This document shows, in pieces, positions 22,420 to 32,466 of a DNA stretch of 35,677 nucleotides (position 1 is its first letter; each line of letters begins with the position of its first letter). The notes under the pieces were generated by a model. That model made no database searches. It was given only the letters and a program-made list of their open reading frames with translations, and had not been told where the DNA came from. Made by a program: the position numbers and the translations under genes. The stretch spans positions 1-35,677 of the forward strand of contig NZ_SJPM01000012.1 of the NCBI RefSeq assembly GCF_007859915.1, written 5' to 3'. This DNA comes from Neorhodopirellula pilleata. Its GTDB lineage: Bacteria > Planctomycetota > Planctomycetia > Pirellulales > Pirellulaceae.

Positions 22420-23925
22420 ATGCACCATCCTTTGCCTGACGAGTTTGCCGATTTGGCACGTCGTTTTGATTTCGTCCCCGTTTTTCGGCGGTTTCTCTCC
22501 GATGCACTGACGCCGGTGACGGCATTCATGCAGGTCGATGACGGAAAGTCGGCATTCTTGATCGAGAGCGTGATCGGCGGCGAGAAGGTCGGCCGGTACA
22601 GCTTTTTGGGGTCGCATCCGTTGGCGCGGTTCTCGGCCAAAGGAAAAACGGTCGTGCGGACCGATTTATTGAGTGGCGAAACGGCCGAAATGCAGTGCGA
22701 CGACCCACTCGACGAGTTTCGCAAAAACTTCCGCGATCGCACCGCGACGCTCGATTCACTGCCGCCTTTCATCGGCGGGGCGATCGGGTACGCCGGTTAC
22801 GACACCGTACGCTATGTCGAGGACCTCCCCGACACGACCGAAGACGATCGCAATCTGCCCGATTTGGACTTCGCGTTCTATCACACGCTGTGCGTGTTTG
22901 ATCATGTCGACAAAACGATTACGGTCGTTTCGCTAGCCGATTGCCGTGATATCGACTCGACCGGCGGGGACGTGGACCGGGCCTACCAAATCGCCAGCGA
23001 CGAAGTCGACCGCACGATCGCCAGACTCAGCGAACCGTTCTCGCACTCGGTCGAAGAAATCCTCGAAGCCGACCAGCGTCAACCGCTCACGGTCGAGTCC
23101 AACTTCACACGCGAATCGTTTTGTGACGCGGTCCGCAAATGCGTCGAATACATCCGGGCCGGTGACATCTTTCAAGTCGTTCCGAGCCAAAGGTTGACCG
23201 TTCACAGTGACGTCGATCCGTTCGCGGTGTACCGTTCATTGCGGGTGGTCAATCCTTCGCCGTTTATGTTCTTTGTCCGCAGCCCTGATTGCGTGTTGGT
23301 CGGGTGTAGCCCCGAGATCATGTGCCGCGTGAAAGATCGCGTCGTGACGGTCCGTCCACTCGCGGGGACTCGCAAGCGGGGTGAAAACGAAGCAGCCGAT
23401 CGTGCGTTGGAAAGGGATCTCCTGTCCGATCCGAAAGAGCGAGCCGAACACGTGATGTTGGTCGATTTGGGGCGCAACGACGTCGGCAGGGTCGCCGAGT
23501 TTGGTTCGATCGAACTGCCCGAGGTGATGGTGATCGAACGATACAGCCACGTGATGCACATCAGCAGCGAAGTCCGCGGCCGTTTGCGAGAGGGTCTCGA
23601 CGCGTTCGACGCGCTCAAAGCTTGCTTGCCCGCCGGCACCGTTTCGGGAGCACCGAAGGTGCGGGCGATGGAAGTCATCGACGAGATCGAACCGCACCGT
23701 CGTGGCCCCTACGGCGGCGCGGTCGGGTACATCGACTATCGCGGCAACATGGATACTTGTTTGGCTTTGCGGACGATCGTTTTCCAAGACAACACCTACC
23801 ACGTCCAAGCCGGGTGCGGCGTCGTCGCCGACAGCGACCCGGACATGGAGTATGAGGAAACGCTCAACAAGGCCCGGGCGTTGATCGCGGCGATCGAGTG
23901 GACGATTGCGAGAGTTAAGAGTTAA
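22420..23925 (+). CDS. trpE: Anthranilate synthase component I
   Basis: A 501-aa chorismate-utilising enzyme that, with a TrpG glutamine amidotransferase not in this window, makes anthranilate for tryptophan synthesis. The N-terminal domain has FLIESV near 46-51, corresponding to the LLES feedback-site motif, and GRYSFLG. The catalytic domain shows FQVVPSQRL, SPEIMCRVKD, RPLAGTRKRG, DLGRNDVGRV, LPAGTVSGAPKVRAMEVIDE, GGAVGYIDYRGNMDTCLALR and AGCGVVADSDPDMEYEET, which are strong TrpE signatures and favour TrpE over PabB. The last few codons (RVKS and the TAA) are encoded by an AGTTAAG heptamer array, so the natural C-terminus has probably been altered by repeat insertion. The start ATG at 22420 gives the usual length. 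Confidence 0.93.
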   Translation: MHHPLPDEFADLARRFDFVPVFRRFLSDALTPVTAFMQVDDGKSAFLIESVIGGEKVGRYSFLGSHPLARFSAKGKTVVRTDLLSGETAEMQCDDPLDEFRKNFRDRTATLDSLPPFIGGAIGYAGYDTVRYVEDLPDTTEDDRNLPDLDFAFYHTLCVFDHVDKTITVVSLADCRDIDSTGGDVDRAYQIASDEVDRTIARLSEPFSHSVEEILEADQRQPLTVESNFTRESFCDAVRKCVEYIRAGDIFQVVPSQRLTVHSDVDPFAVYRSLRVVNPSPFMFFVRSPDCVLVGCSPEIMCRVKDRVVTVRPLAGTRKRGENEAADRALERDLLSDPKERAEHVMLVDLGRNDVGRVAEFGSIELPEVMVIERYSHVMHISSEVRGRLREGLDAFDALKACLPAGTVSGAPKVRAMEVIDEIEPHRRGPYGGAVGYIDYRGNMDTCLALRTIVFQDNTYHVQAGCGVVADSDPDMEYEETLNKARALIAAIEWTIARVKS

Positions 23926-23930
23926 GAGTG
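23913..23930 (+). repeat. Heptamer array (AGTTAAG)2 at the trpE 3' end
   Basis: Two exact AGTTAAG units plus AGTG. They supply the last codons and the stop of trpE and lie eight bases before the ATG of the four-helix-bundle gene. Confidence 0.8.
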
Positions 23931-23937
23931 GGGGTGA

Positions 23938-24438
23938 ATGGTGAGTTTAGTGCGGGGGCATCGAGACTTGATTGTGTATCAGAAGTCTTTTACTGCGGGA
24001 AAACGGATATTCGAGCTTTCCAAGAGTTTTCCGCGTGAGGAAATGTATTCATTGACGGATCAGGTTCGACGATCATCGCGGAGCGTGAGTGCGAATATCG
24101 CCGAAGCTTGGAGGAAACGCCGTTACGAAAAATCTTTCTGCAATGCTTTGAGCACGTCCGAAGGCGAGGCTGCCGAAACGCAAGTGTGGATCGACTACGC
24201 AGCGGCACACGGGTACCTCGATAACGAAACCGCCGATGCCGCGACCGACTATTACGAACAGATCATTTGCATGCTCGTTGCCATGCAATCGCAATCGAAC
24301 CAATGGTGCCAGTTCAGCGAAAAAGCACAAGCAAAACATTCAACAAAATTGAAAGAAACCGAAGTTGCCTATCACTTCGCAAACGAACCCATCCACATCG
24401 ATCAAGAAGCACTCCTCAACCCGCCACCGAACGTTTAG
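23938..24438 (+). CDS. Four-helix-bundle (S23/avd-like) protein
   Basis: A 166-aa protein of the PF05635 family, first known from proteins encoded in 23S rRNA intervening sequences and related in fold to Avd of diversity-generating retroelements. Typical features are the start HRDLIVYQKSFTAGKRIFEL, then FPREEMYSLTDQVRRSSRSVSANIAEAW (the most conserved part), Tyr and Lys near KRRYEKSF, and a helix with EAAETQVWIDYA. The molecular function is unknown; the fold suggests oligomeric nucleic-acid binding. It has about 40 extra C-terminal residues beyond the bundle. It sits 12 bases after trpE, and the flanking heptamer arrays are in inverted orientation, which suggests it arrived as a cassette. Confidence 0.85.
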   Translation: MVSLVRGHRDLIVYQKSFTAGKRIFELSKSFPREEMYSLTDQVRRSSRSVSANIAEAWRKRRYEKSFCNALSTSEGEAAETQVWIDYAAAHGYLDNETADAATDYYEQIICMLVAMQSQSNQWCQFSEKAQAKHSTKLKETEVAYHFANEPIHIDQEALLNPPPNV

Positions 24439-24443
24439 CTCTC

Positions 24444-24495
24444 CACTCTCCACTCTTCACTCTTCACTCTTCACTCTTCACTCTTCACTCTTCAC
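24444..24495 (+). repeat. Heptamer array (CACTCTT)7
   Basis: Seven units of CACTCTT (the first is CACTCTC) plus a partial one, starting six bases after the stop of the four-helix-bundle gene and ending about 90 bases before the caspase-like gene. Its reverse complement AAGAGTG is related to the AGTTAAG array on the other side of the gene. Confidence 0.9.
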
Positions 24496-24583
24496 AAATT
24501 CCCATCAACCATTGACCTGGTGGCCTGCTGCCAATATCCTTCGGGGGGTGCGGAGGGTTTGTCGGCCACTTGAGGGAATTACC

Positions 24584-26551
24584 ATGCATCGTTCGTTTCT
24601 TTTGCGTCTGTGGCTGCTGAGCTTGACGCTTGGTTTCGGCATCGGGCCCGCCGGTGGGCAAGATCAGGGCAGTCGTGTGACGCCCGCGCCGATTGGCTCG
24701 GAAGCGGAAATCAGCCGCACGATGAGCTTGGAACCACAGTCAAACGACGTGGTCTTATCGCCGGCGAACCGATCCTTCAGGAACGGACTCGACGCGTCGC
24801 CCGCCACGTCCCGGCACGCATTACTGATCGGCAATAGCGCCTATCAATCCAGTGCGCTTCGCAATCCGATCAATGATGTGCGAGCGTTGGACCAAGCATT
24901 AGCCGCGATCGGATTTCAAGTCACGCGGATCGAAGACGCTGATTTGGAACAAATGGACGAGGCGGTGACACGGTTCGCCGTCGAGCTTCCCGAGGATAGT
25001 TTGGCGATGTTGTTTTATGCCGGTCACGGCGTTCAGGTCGACATGCAAAACTACTTGATCCCCATCGGTGCTCGAATCACCGAGGCCGCCAAAGTGCCAC
25101 ATCGAACTTTGTCATTGAACATGGTTTTGGACCTGCTCGGCGACTCGCGCAGCAAAACGAAATGTGTGATCTTGGACTGTTGCCGAGACAACCCCTTTAC
25201 CCGCAGTTGGTCGCTCAACCGGGGTGAAATTCGCCGCGGGCTCGCGGGTCTTTCGGGTAGCCGCAAGAACATGGTGATCGCGTACTCCACCGCCGAAGGC
25301 GAGACGGCCTCGGACGGCGCGGGTCAAAATTCCCCCTACGTCGAAAAGTTCTTGGAAGTGATCGCGGAGCCGAACACCGATGGTCTGTATCTGCGGCACC
25401 TGATCACGCGAACGGCACAAAAGCTCAGAAGGTCGATCGAACAATCGCCGTGGTCGGCGCTCGACGATTCGATGGACGACGTTTGTTTGATTCCGCCCGC
25501 CAACGCCAATGAATCCGAACAGACCGTCTCACTGCCCAAGCAACCCGCCACGAGTCCATTGCTTTCTACCGTGGCATCGTCCACGACCACTTCGCCGACT
25601 CCAGCGATGATGCCCGAACCCAAGGACTCGTTCTGTCTGTTGCTTCTCCAGCAAGCTCGCTTATACGAAGACAACCATGAATTTCAAAACGCGATCGGGA
25701 CGTACACCACGGTTCTGAATCACAGTCGGGCAACGCCTTCGGACAAGGACGCCGCACGGCGTGGCCGGGCGATCGCCTGCATGGCTCGCTGCCGCGTCGA
25801 AGACATCAAGATGGCGTTGGAAGACACGCTCGCGGTCGGCCAAGCAAGTATGTTTTTGCCGATCCGCATCAATCAAACCGAATTGATGGATGGGTCGCAG
25901 TCGGTCGGAACGCTGAGGCAAGGCCAAGTCGTCGAAGTGCGGGAAATCAACGGCCCCTGGATTTCGGTTTATTCGGTTGGCAATGACGCCAGCCGACGCG
26001 GCCATGTCAAGCTGACGTCGCTGGCCGAGCCTGAGAAGGTTGCGTCTTCGGAGCCGCAGATCGTCAAGTCAGAGGTGTCTCAGCCGTCGCAGTCTTGGAA
26101 CTCTTCGGCGATCCAATCAGTCCCGCAGGCATCCCCCAGCCGCATAACGGTTGGCTCCCCGACAACCTACGTGCCGGCCCAGTCCAACCTCGCCGCTTCC
26201 AGCGGCGGTGTGATTCCCAATTACCAAGGCTACGGCCCTGCGGCGGCATCGAATCAACCCACTAACGTTCCTCAACAGCGATCCAGCTACGTTCCGCAAG
26301 GAACGAACAGCTACGTCCCTCCAAAGCAAAGTACGAGCACGCCCAATCGGGGCAGTAGCGCCAGCGGCTCGTCGAATGTCTACAACATGACGTTAGCGGA
26401 ATCTCAAAAGCTGATCGACGCCAACGAGCGAGCGAAATGGCGACCTGGTGCCGACCACGCGGCACTGAATCGTGCGAACGAGCAAATCCGGCAGCAACGC
26501 CGACAGCGACTCCACGATTACAATCACGGCGGAATCCGCAGTTCACGTTGA
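24584..26551 (+). CDS. Secreted caspase-like (C14) protein with SH3-like domain
   Basis: A 655-aa protein. The frame is open upstream to 24365, but that extension is the translated heptamer array; the ATG at 24584 follows a gagggaatt ribosome-binding stretch and begins a proper signal peptide (MHRSFLLRLWLLSLTLGFGIG, cut near 25). The caspase-like domain (about 78-300) has the p20 pattern HALLIGNSAYQ, LRNPINDVRAL, the catalytic His148 in FYAGHGV and Cys200 in LDCCRDNPF, and YSTAEGETASDG. A tetratricopeptide-like helical region (about 345-395) is followed by an SH3-like domain (about 418-480, with WISVY and GHVKL). The C-terminus is Ser/Pro/Gln/Tyr-rich. It would act in the periplasm or at the surface; its substrate is unknown. 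Confidence 0.85.
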   Translation: MHRSFLLRLWLLSLTLGFGIGPAGGQDQGSRVTPAPIGSEAEISRTMSLEPQSNDVVLSPANRSFRNGLDASPATSRHALLIGNSAYQSSALRNPINDVRALDQALAAIGFQVTRIEDADLEQMDEAVTRFAVELPEDSLAMLFYAGHGVQVDMQNYLIPIGARITEAAKVPHRTLSLNMVLDLLGDSRSKTKCVILDCCRDNPFTRSWSLNRGEIRRGLAGLSGSRKNMVIAYSTAEGETASDGAGQNSPYVEKFLEVIAEPNTDGLYLRHLITRTAQKLRRSIEQSPWSALDDSMDDVCLIPPANANESEQTVSLPKQPATSPLLSTVASSTTTSPTPAMMPEPKDSFCLLLLQQARLYEDNHEFQNAIGTYTTVLNHSRATPSDKDAARRGRAIACMARCRVEDIKMALEDTLAVGQASMFLPIRINQTELMDGSQSVGTLRQGQVVEVREINGPWISVYSVGNDASRRGHVKLTSLAEPEKVASSEPQIVKSEVSQPSQSWNSSAIQSVPQASPSRITVGSPTTYVPAQSNLAASSGGVIPNYQGYGPAAASNQPTNVPQQRSSYVPQGTNSYVPPKQSTSTPNRGSSASGSSNVYNMTLAESQKLIDANERAKWRPGADHAALNRANEQIRQQRRQRLHDYNHGGIRSSR

Positions 26552-26562
26552 TACAACCTAAG

Positions 26563-26610
26563 TCGCCAAGACTTTCGGCTTTTTGCGGTCTTGGCCGAAA
26601 CTCTTGGCGA
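26563..26610. terminator. Long hairpin after the caspase-like gene
   Basis: TCGCCAAGACTTTCGGC (26563-26579) pairs with GCCGAAACTCTTGGCGA (26594-26610) with one mismatch, across a 14-base loop, 11 bases after the stop. There is no T-run, so it may be a dispersed repeat acting as a transcript end. Half of it recurs at 199-219. Confidence 0.5.
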
Positions 26611-26634
26611 GTATTGCTACCGTACATTCTACAA

Positions 26635-26690
26635 GTGGCGGCGACTTTTAGTCGCCGTTTCAGGACTTGGCGACTGAAAGTCGCCACTAC
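26635..26690. repeat. Inverted repeat GTGGCGACTTTNAGTCGCC after trxB
   Basis: tggcggcgacttttagtcgcc (26635 onward) is mirrored by ggcgactgaaagtcgccacta (ending 26689), and each arm is itself palindromic. It lies between the convergent caspase-like and trxB genes, a couple of bases from the trxB stop, and could serve as a two-way transcription barrier. Confidence 0.65.
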
Positions 26691-26691
26691 G

Positions 26692-27819
26692 TTAGCGAGC
26701 CGAGGACGCGCCGACGATGGATTCTTGCTCGACCAGGAAACGTTCGGCGTCCAGCGCGGCCATGCATCCGGTGCCCGCCGACGTGATCGCTTGGCGGTAG
26801 TAATCATCGGCGACGTCGCCGGCGGCAAAAACGCCTTCGATTTCGGTATTCGTGCGGAACGGCTTGGTCCACTTCAAATACCCCGCTTCGTTGGTTGAGA
26901 GCGCCCCGTTCAAGAACGCCGTGTTGGGCGTGTGGCCGATTGCGACGAACATGCCACCGACGGTGAGTTCGCGGGTCGAACCATCGACGGTGCTCTTGAG
27001 CCGCAATCCGGTGACGATCTTTTCATCTCCGAGCACTTCGTCGACGACGGAGTTCCAAACGATCTCAATGTTCGGGTGATTGAGCGCCCGATCCTGCATC
27101 ACTTTGCTGGCCCGCATCTCGTCGCGGCGAACGATCAAGTAAATCGTCGCGGCCCCCTTCAGGTTGGCCAAGTAGGTGGCTTCTTCGACGGCCGAATCAC
27201 CACCGCCGACGACGGCCAAGGGTTTGCCTCGGAAGACCGGCAGGGCACCGTCGCACACGGCGCAGGCACTGACGCCTTTGTTCTTGTAGACCTCTTCGCT
27301 GGGCAGCCCCAAATAATTCGCGCGGGCACCGGTCGCGATGATCACCGTTTGGGCTTGGATCGGTTCGCCCGATGCCGGATAGAGCGTGTGAGGCGGGCCG
27401 GAGAAATCCACCCGCTCGATATCGTCGCCGACCACTCGGGTGCCGAAATTGAGGGCTTGTTGTTTCATCAGTTCCATCAATTCGGTGCCCTGGACGGCGT
27501 AGTGGGGCTGGTCGTCTTTGGTGTGACCTTGCGGCACCATCGGCAAGTTCCAGTGACGGTCCTTGTCCACGGCCGACTCCACGAAAGCTCGAATATTGCC
27601 GGCGGGGAAGCCCGCATAGTTTTCGACCTCGGTGGTGTAGGCGAGCTGACCCAGGGGGATCATTTCGGGCTTGACGGTTCCCTCGTACAAGACCGGGTCC
27701 AGGTTCGCGCGGGCGGCATAGATCGCGGCTGACCAACCTGCCGGGCCGCTACCGATGATGATCGTTTTCTCGGGGCCGTTGCTGCTTGGAGCGTTTTTGT
27801 CTTCGGTTGGGGAACTCAT
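26692..27819 (-). CDS. trxB: Thioredoxin reductase
   Basis: An FAD- and NADPH-dependent disulfide reductase that keeps thioredoxin reduced in the cytoplasm. The FAD-binding motif IIGSGPAG is at 21-28, the redox pair CAVC at 186-189 (ACAVCDGALP), the NADPH motif VVGGGDSAVEEA at about 203-213, and the C-terminal FAD motif VFAAGDVADDYYRQAITSAGTGCMAA. It is 375 aa, against about 320 for the usual bacterial enzyme. The excess is an N-terminal 18-residue extension and an insertion of roughly 30 residues (about 82-112, from SAVDKDRHWN to HYAVQGTE) in the FAD domain, between ENYAGFPAG and ELMELMKQQA. No thioredoxin gene is adjacent. Confidence 0.93.
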   Translation of the reverse strand: MSSPTEDKNAPSSNGPEKTIIIGSGPAGWSAAIYAARANLDPVLYEGTVKPEMIPLGQLAYTTEVENYAGFPAGNIRAFVESAVDKDRHWNLPMVPQGHTKDDQPHYAVQGTELMELMKQQALNFGTRVVGDDIERVDFSGPPHTLYPASGEPIQAQTVIIATGARANYLGLPSEEVYKNKGVSACAVCDGALPVFRGKPLAVVGGGDSAVEEATYLANLKGAATIYLIVRRDEMRASKVMQDRALNHPNIEIVWNSVVDEVLGDEKIVTGLRLKSTVDGSTRELTVGGMFVAIGHTPNTAFLNGALSTNEAGYLKWTKPFRTNTEIEGVFAAGDVADDYYRQAITSAGTGCMAALDAERFLVEQESIVGASSAR

Positions 27820-28148
27820 GCGAACTTCTTGGGTGGGTCGGTTAGAGGAAGTAGAGAAACCAGTGGCGTCAAAGCGTTTGATTTACGTTAAGATACTATC
27901 GTCAGCCGTCAGGGCTTGAGTAGCCGGAGTCGCAAGACTTCGGGATTGGTAAGGAAATCCACTGAACTCTTGCGAGTCCAGCTACCATCTTACGTCTTAC
28001 GCCGAGGACCTCTGAAAGTATACGGCGAAAGTGAAGTGCGACGAGCCTCCCTCCCCGCTCGTCACTCTTCACTCTTCAATCTTCACTCTTCAATCTTCAA
28101 TCTTCAATCTTCAATCTCCAATCTTCAATCTTCAATCTTCAATCTTCA
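27820..28148. other. Divergent region between trxB and cstA with heptamer array
   Basis: No gene is seen in 329 bases. The second half is a heptamer array (28063-28146) that runs right up to the cstA start codon. The first half has no structure I can name. Promoters for both genes must lie here. Confidence 0.6.
28063..28146 (+). repeat. Heptamer array (CAATCTT/CACTCTT)12 abutting cstA
   Basis: Twelve in-register 7-base units: cactctt x2, caatctt, cactctt, caatctt x3, caatctc, caatctt x4. The next position reads caATGac, so the cstA start codon falls inside what would be unit 13. No purine-rich ribosome-binding site can exist in this pyrimidine-rich stretch. Confidence 0.95.
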
Positions 28149-30077
<1,929 letters not shown>

Positions 30078-30383
30078 ATCCGCCTCGGTGTGAATTTTCT
30101 TCACGCGATCTTCAAATGACGATTTGCTCGGTTGAACAGCGTCGTAACCCGTTGCGAGGCCAGAACCTCGGGAAGCGGCGTGAAAAGAACAGGGTCGCTA
30201 ACACGGTTGCGGTCGGCTTGCTTGGGTGGAGCTAACCATTTTAGAAAAGTGATGGAAAAGTTAGAATGCGAGCTGGAGTGGCGAACTTCGACGCTCGCAT
30301 CAAATCCCATCTCCTGTTTTTCACCGCTCTTGTTTTTCGTAGAACCCACCCCCCCCACACTCTCGTTTGCTTAGGCAACAAAA
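30078..30383. promoter_or_regulatory. pstS upstream region
   Basis: These 306 bases carry no gene. I searched for paired CTGTCAT-type Pho-box repeats and saw none that convinced me, though the planctomycete PhoB site may differ. A run of eight C residues (30350-30357) lies about 25 bases before the pstS ATG, in the presumed leader. Confidence 0.4.
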
Positions 30384-31490
30384 ATGAAAAATCTATCTTG
30401 GATCGCGTCGATCGCGATTTTGGCCGCTGTTTTCCCGCTTTCCGGATGCAACAGCTCGACCAGCCCTGACGCGACGACGGCCACCATCGACTCGTCCGAA
30501 CCGGCGATGACGGAAGACGCCCCTGCGGCACCCGCCGGTGAATCCAACTTGGTCGGTACGATCAAGATCGACGGCAGCAGCACCGTGCAACCGATCAGCG
30601 ACGCGGTCCGCGAAACATTCATCAAGATGCACCCGAAAGTCGACGTGACGGTCAGCGGCAACGGCACCGGTAACGGCTTCAAGAGCTTCTATGACAAAGG
30701 CGCTGATATTGCCGACGCATCCCGTCCGATCAAATCAGGCGAGTTCGAAAAATGCGAAGCCAACGGCGTCAACTTTGTCGAACTTCCGGTGGCTTACGAT
30801 GGACTGACCTTTGTGGTCAATCCCGAGAACGACTGGGTCAAAGAACTGACCGTCGATCAACTCAAGAAAATCTTCGTCGGCGACAACCCCGCCAAAAAAT
30901 GGAGCGACGTGGACGCGAGTTGGCCCAATGAGCCGATCAACATCTTCTCGCCGGGCACGGGCAGTGGCACCTACGATTACACTCATGAAGTGCTTGCCAA
31001 ATCCGACGACAAAGAACTTCGCGACGACATGAACTTGAACGAAGACGACAACATCCTCGTCCAAGGGGTCGCCGGCAATAAATATTCGATCGGCTTCTTC
31101 GGGGTCGCTTACTACGCCGAAAACCAGGACAAACTTCGCGCCGTGCCGATCGTCAACCCGGACGACAAGACCGCCTACGAACCGACTGTCGATAACATCG
31201 CCAGCGGCAAGTACGCTCCGTTTAGCCGACCGCTGTTTATCTACATCAACACCGAATCGCTCAACCGTGCCGAAGTCCAAACGTTTGTCGAGTATTATCT
31301 CGAGAATACTTCGGAAGCTTCCGAAAAAGTGGGCTATGTACGATTGCCTGAAGCGGTCATTTCCAAGGCCCAGCAAAACCTTGACGCTCTTGTGACGGGA
31401 ACTCACTTTACGGACAAGTCCGGTGAGACCCGCAGCGGATCGCTTACGGAATTGTTCGTTGATGAAAACCTCGTCAAATCGTTGAAGTAG
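30384..31490 (+). CDS. pstS: Phosphate-binding lipoprotein of the Pst transporter
   Basis: A 368-aa periplasmic lipoprotein that captures inorganic phosphate for the PstCAB permease. The signal peptide ends in a lipobox LSGC (19-22), followed by an acidic Ser/Thr/Ala-rich tether to about residue 55. The PstS fold shows the phosphate-site motifs IDGSSTVQPISDAV (62-75), SGNGTGNGFKSF, ADASRPIKSGE, and SPGTGSGTYDYTHE. In type it resembles the PstS branch with a GSSTV-like first loop. It is the first gene of pstS-pstC-pstA-pstB-phoU, all on the plus strand, with a 28-base gap to pstC. The operon is likely phosphate-regulated, but phoB/phoR are not in the window. Confidence 0.95.
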   Translation: MKNLSWIASIAILAAVFPLSGCNSSTSPDATTATIDSSEPAMTEDAPAAPAGESNLVGTIKIDGSSTVQPISDAVRETFIKMHPKVDVTVSGNGTGNGFKSFYDKGADIADASRPIKSGEFEKCEANGVNFVELPVAYDGLTFVVNPENDWVKELTVDQLKKIFVGDNPAKKWSDVDASWPNEPINIFSPGTGSGTYDYTHEVLAKSDDKELRDDMNLNEDDNILVQGVAGNKYSIGFFGVAYYAENQDKLRAVPIVNPDDKTAYEPTVDNIASGKYAPFSRPLFIYINTESLNRAEVQTFVEYYLENTSEASEKVGYVRLPEAVISKAQQNLDALVTGTHFTDKSGETRSGSLTELFVDENLVKSLK

Positions 31491-31518
31491 TTTCGAATCC
31501 GTTCTGGAGACCGGTTCA

Positions 31519-32466
31519 TTGAATCGCCCCGCCGCTCTCGCCGATCGTCAATTCCGGTCTACCGGCACGGGCGAACTTCAAGAAAAACTGATGGTCGCCT
31601 TGCTGGCGGTTTGTGCCTTGACCACCGTCGGCATCACCGTCGGCATTGTGGTCATGTTGATCGGCCAAGGCTGGGGTTTTTTCAGTTCTCAGTACGTCAG
31701 TATCGGTGAGTTCTTGACGGGAACGCACTGGACCGCTCTTCAGAGCAAGGACGTTGAAAAGGCGCAGTTCGGGATTTGGCCGTTGCTGGCCGGAACCCTT
31801 CGCGTGACGCTGATCGCGATGATCATCGCATTGCCATGCGGATTGATTACCGCGATCTACCTCAGCGAATTCGCGTCCAAGCGAGTCCGCGCGATCCTCA
31901 AACCGACTCTCGAAGTCATCGCGGGGATCCCCACGGTGGTCTTGGGCTATTTCGCCATTTTGGTCATCAGTCCAAGTTTGCAATGGATCACCGGCGGCGC
32001 GTTCGACACCTTCAACGCAACCAGCGCGGGGATCGCCGTCGGCATTCTGTGTTTGCCGATGGTTTGCAGTTTGTCCGAAGACGCTCTCCATGCGGTGCCA
32101 CGGGCGTTACGCGAAGGCGCTTATGGTCTCGGTTGCACGCCGTTTGAAACCAGCATCAAGGTGGTCGTGCCAGCGGCACTGTCGGGAATCGTGTCGGCGT
32201 TCTTGCTCGCTTTCAGCCGGGCGATCGGCGAAACCATGATCGTGGCACTCGCCGCAGGAACCCGAGCGACGTTCTCGTTCGACCCCCGAGCCCAATCGCA
32301 AACGATGACCGGTTTCATCGTGGAAATGATCAAGAGCGAAAACGAGTACGGGACGGTTCAGTACTACAGCCTTTATGGTGTCGCGATCACATTGTTTGTC
32401 ATCACCTTCGGCATGACCCTCATCGGGCAAATCGTTCGTCGCCGTTACCAGGAGGCTTACGCTTGA
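31519..32466 (+). CDS. pstC: Phosphate ABC transporter permease PstC
   Basis: A 315-aa inner-membrane permease with about six helices. It carries the ABC permease EAA loop REGAYGLGCTPFETSIKVVVPAALSG (split across about 197-222), followed by SRAIGETMIVALAAG, which is typical of PstC. Translation starts at TTG (31519), supported by a purine-rich ctggaga eight bases upstream; there is no better ATG before the first helix. Its stop overlaps the pstA start by four bases (TTGA). It forms the channel with PstA. Confidence 0.93.
   Translation: MNRPAALADRQFRSTGTGELQEKLMVALLAVCALTTVGITVGIVVMLIGQGWGFFSSQYVSIGEFLTGTHWTALQSKDVEKAQFGIWPLLAGTLRVTLIAMIIALPCGLITAIYLSEFASKRVRAILKPTLEVIAGIPTVVLGYFAILVISPSLQWITGGAFDTFNATSAGIAVGILCLPMVCSLSEDALHAVPRALREGAYGLGCTPFETSIKVVVPAALSGIVSAFLLAFSRAIGETMIVALAAGTRATFSFDPRAQSQTMTGFIVEMIKSENEYGTVQYYSLYGVAITLFVITFGMTLIGQIVRRRYQEAYA

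Noticed and set aside
22239..22439. Small open frame before trpE as a trp leader peptide
   Set aside because: It has no tandem Trp codons, overlaps the trpE start, and no attenuator hairpins are visible.
24365..24583. N-terminal extension of the caspase-like protein with LHSSLFT repeats
   Set aside because: The heptapeptide is the translated 7-bp array. A good signal peptide and ribosome-binding stretch mark the start at 24584.
24444..28146. Tandem arrays as CRISPR repeats
   Set aside because: The units are 7 bp and contiguous with no spacers, and no cas genes are present.
30078..30383. Pho box upstream of pstS
   Set aside because: I found no convincing pair of CTGTCAT-like half sites at 11-base spacing.
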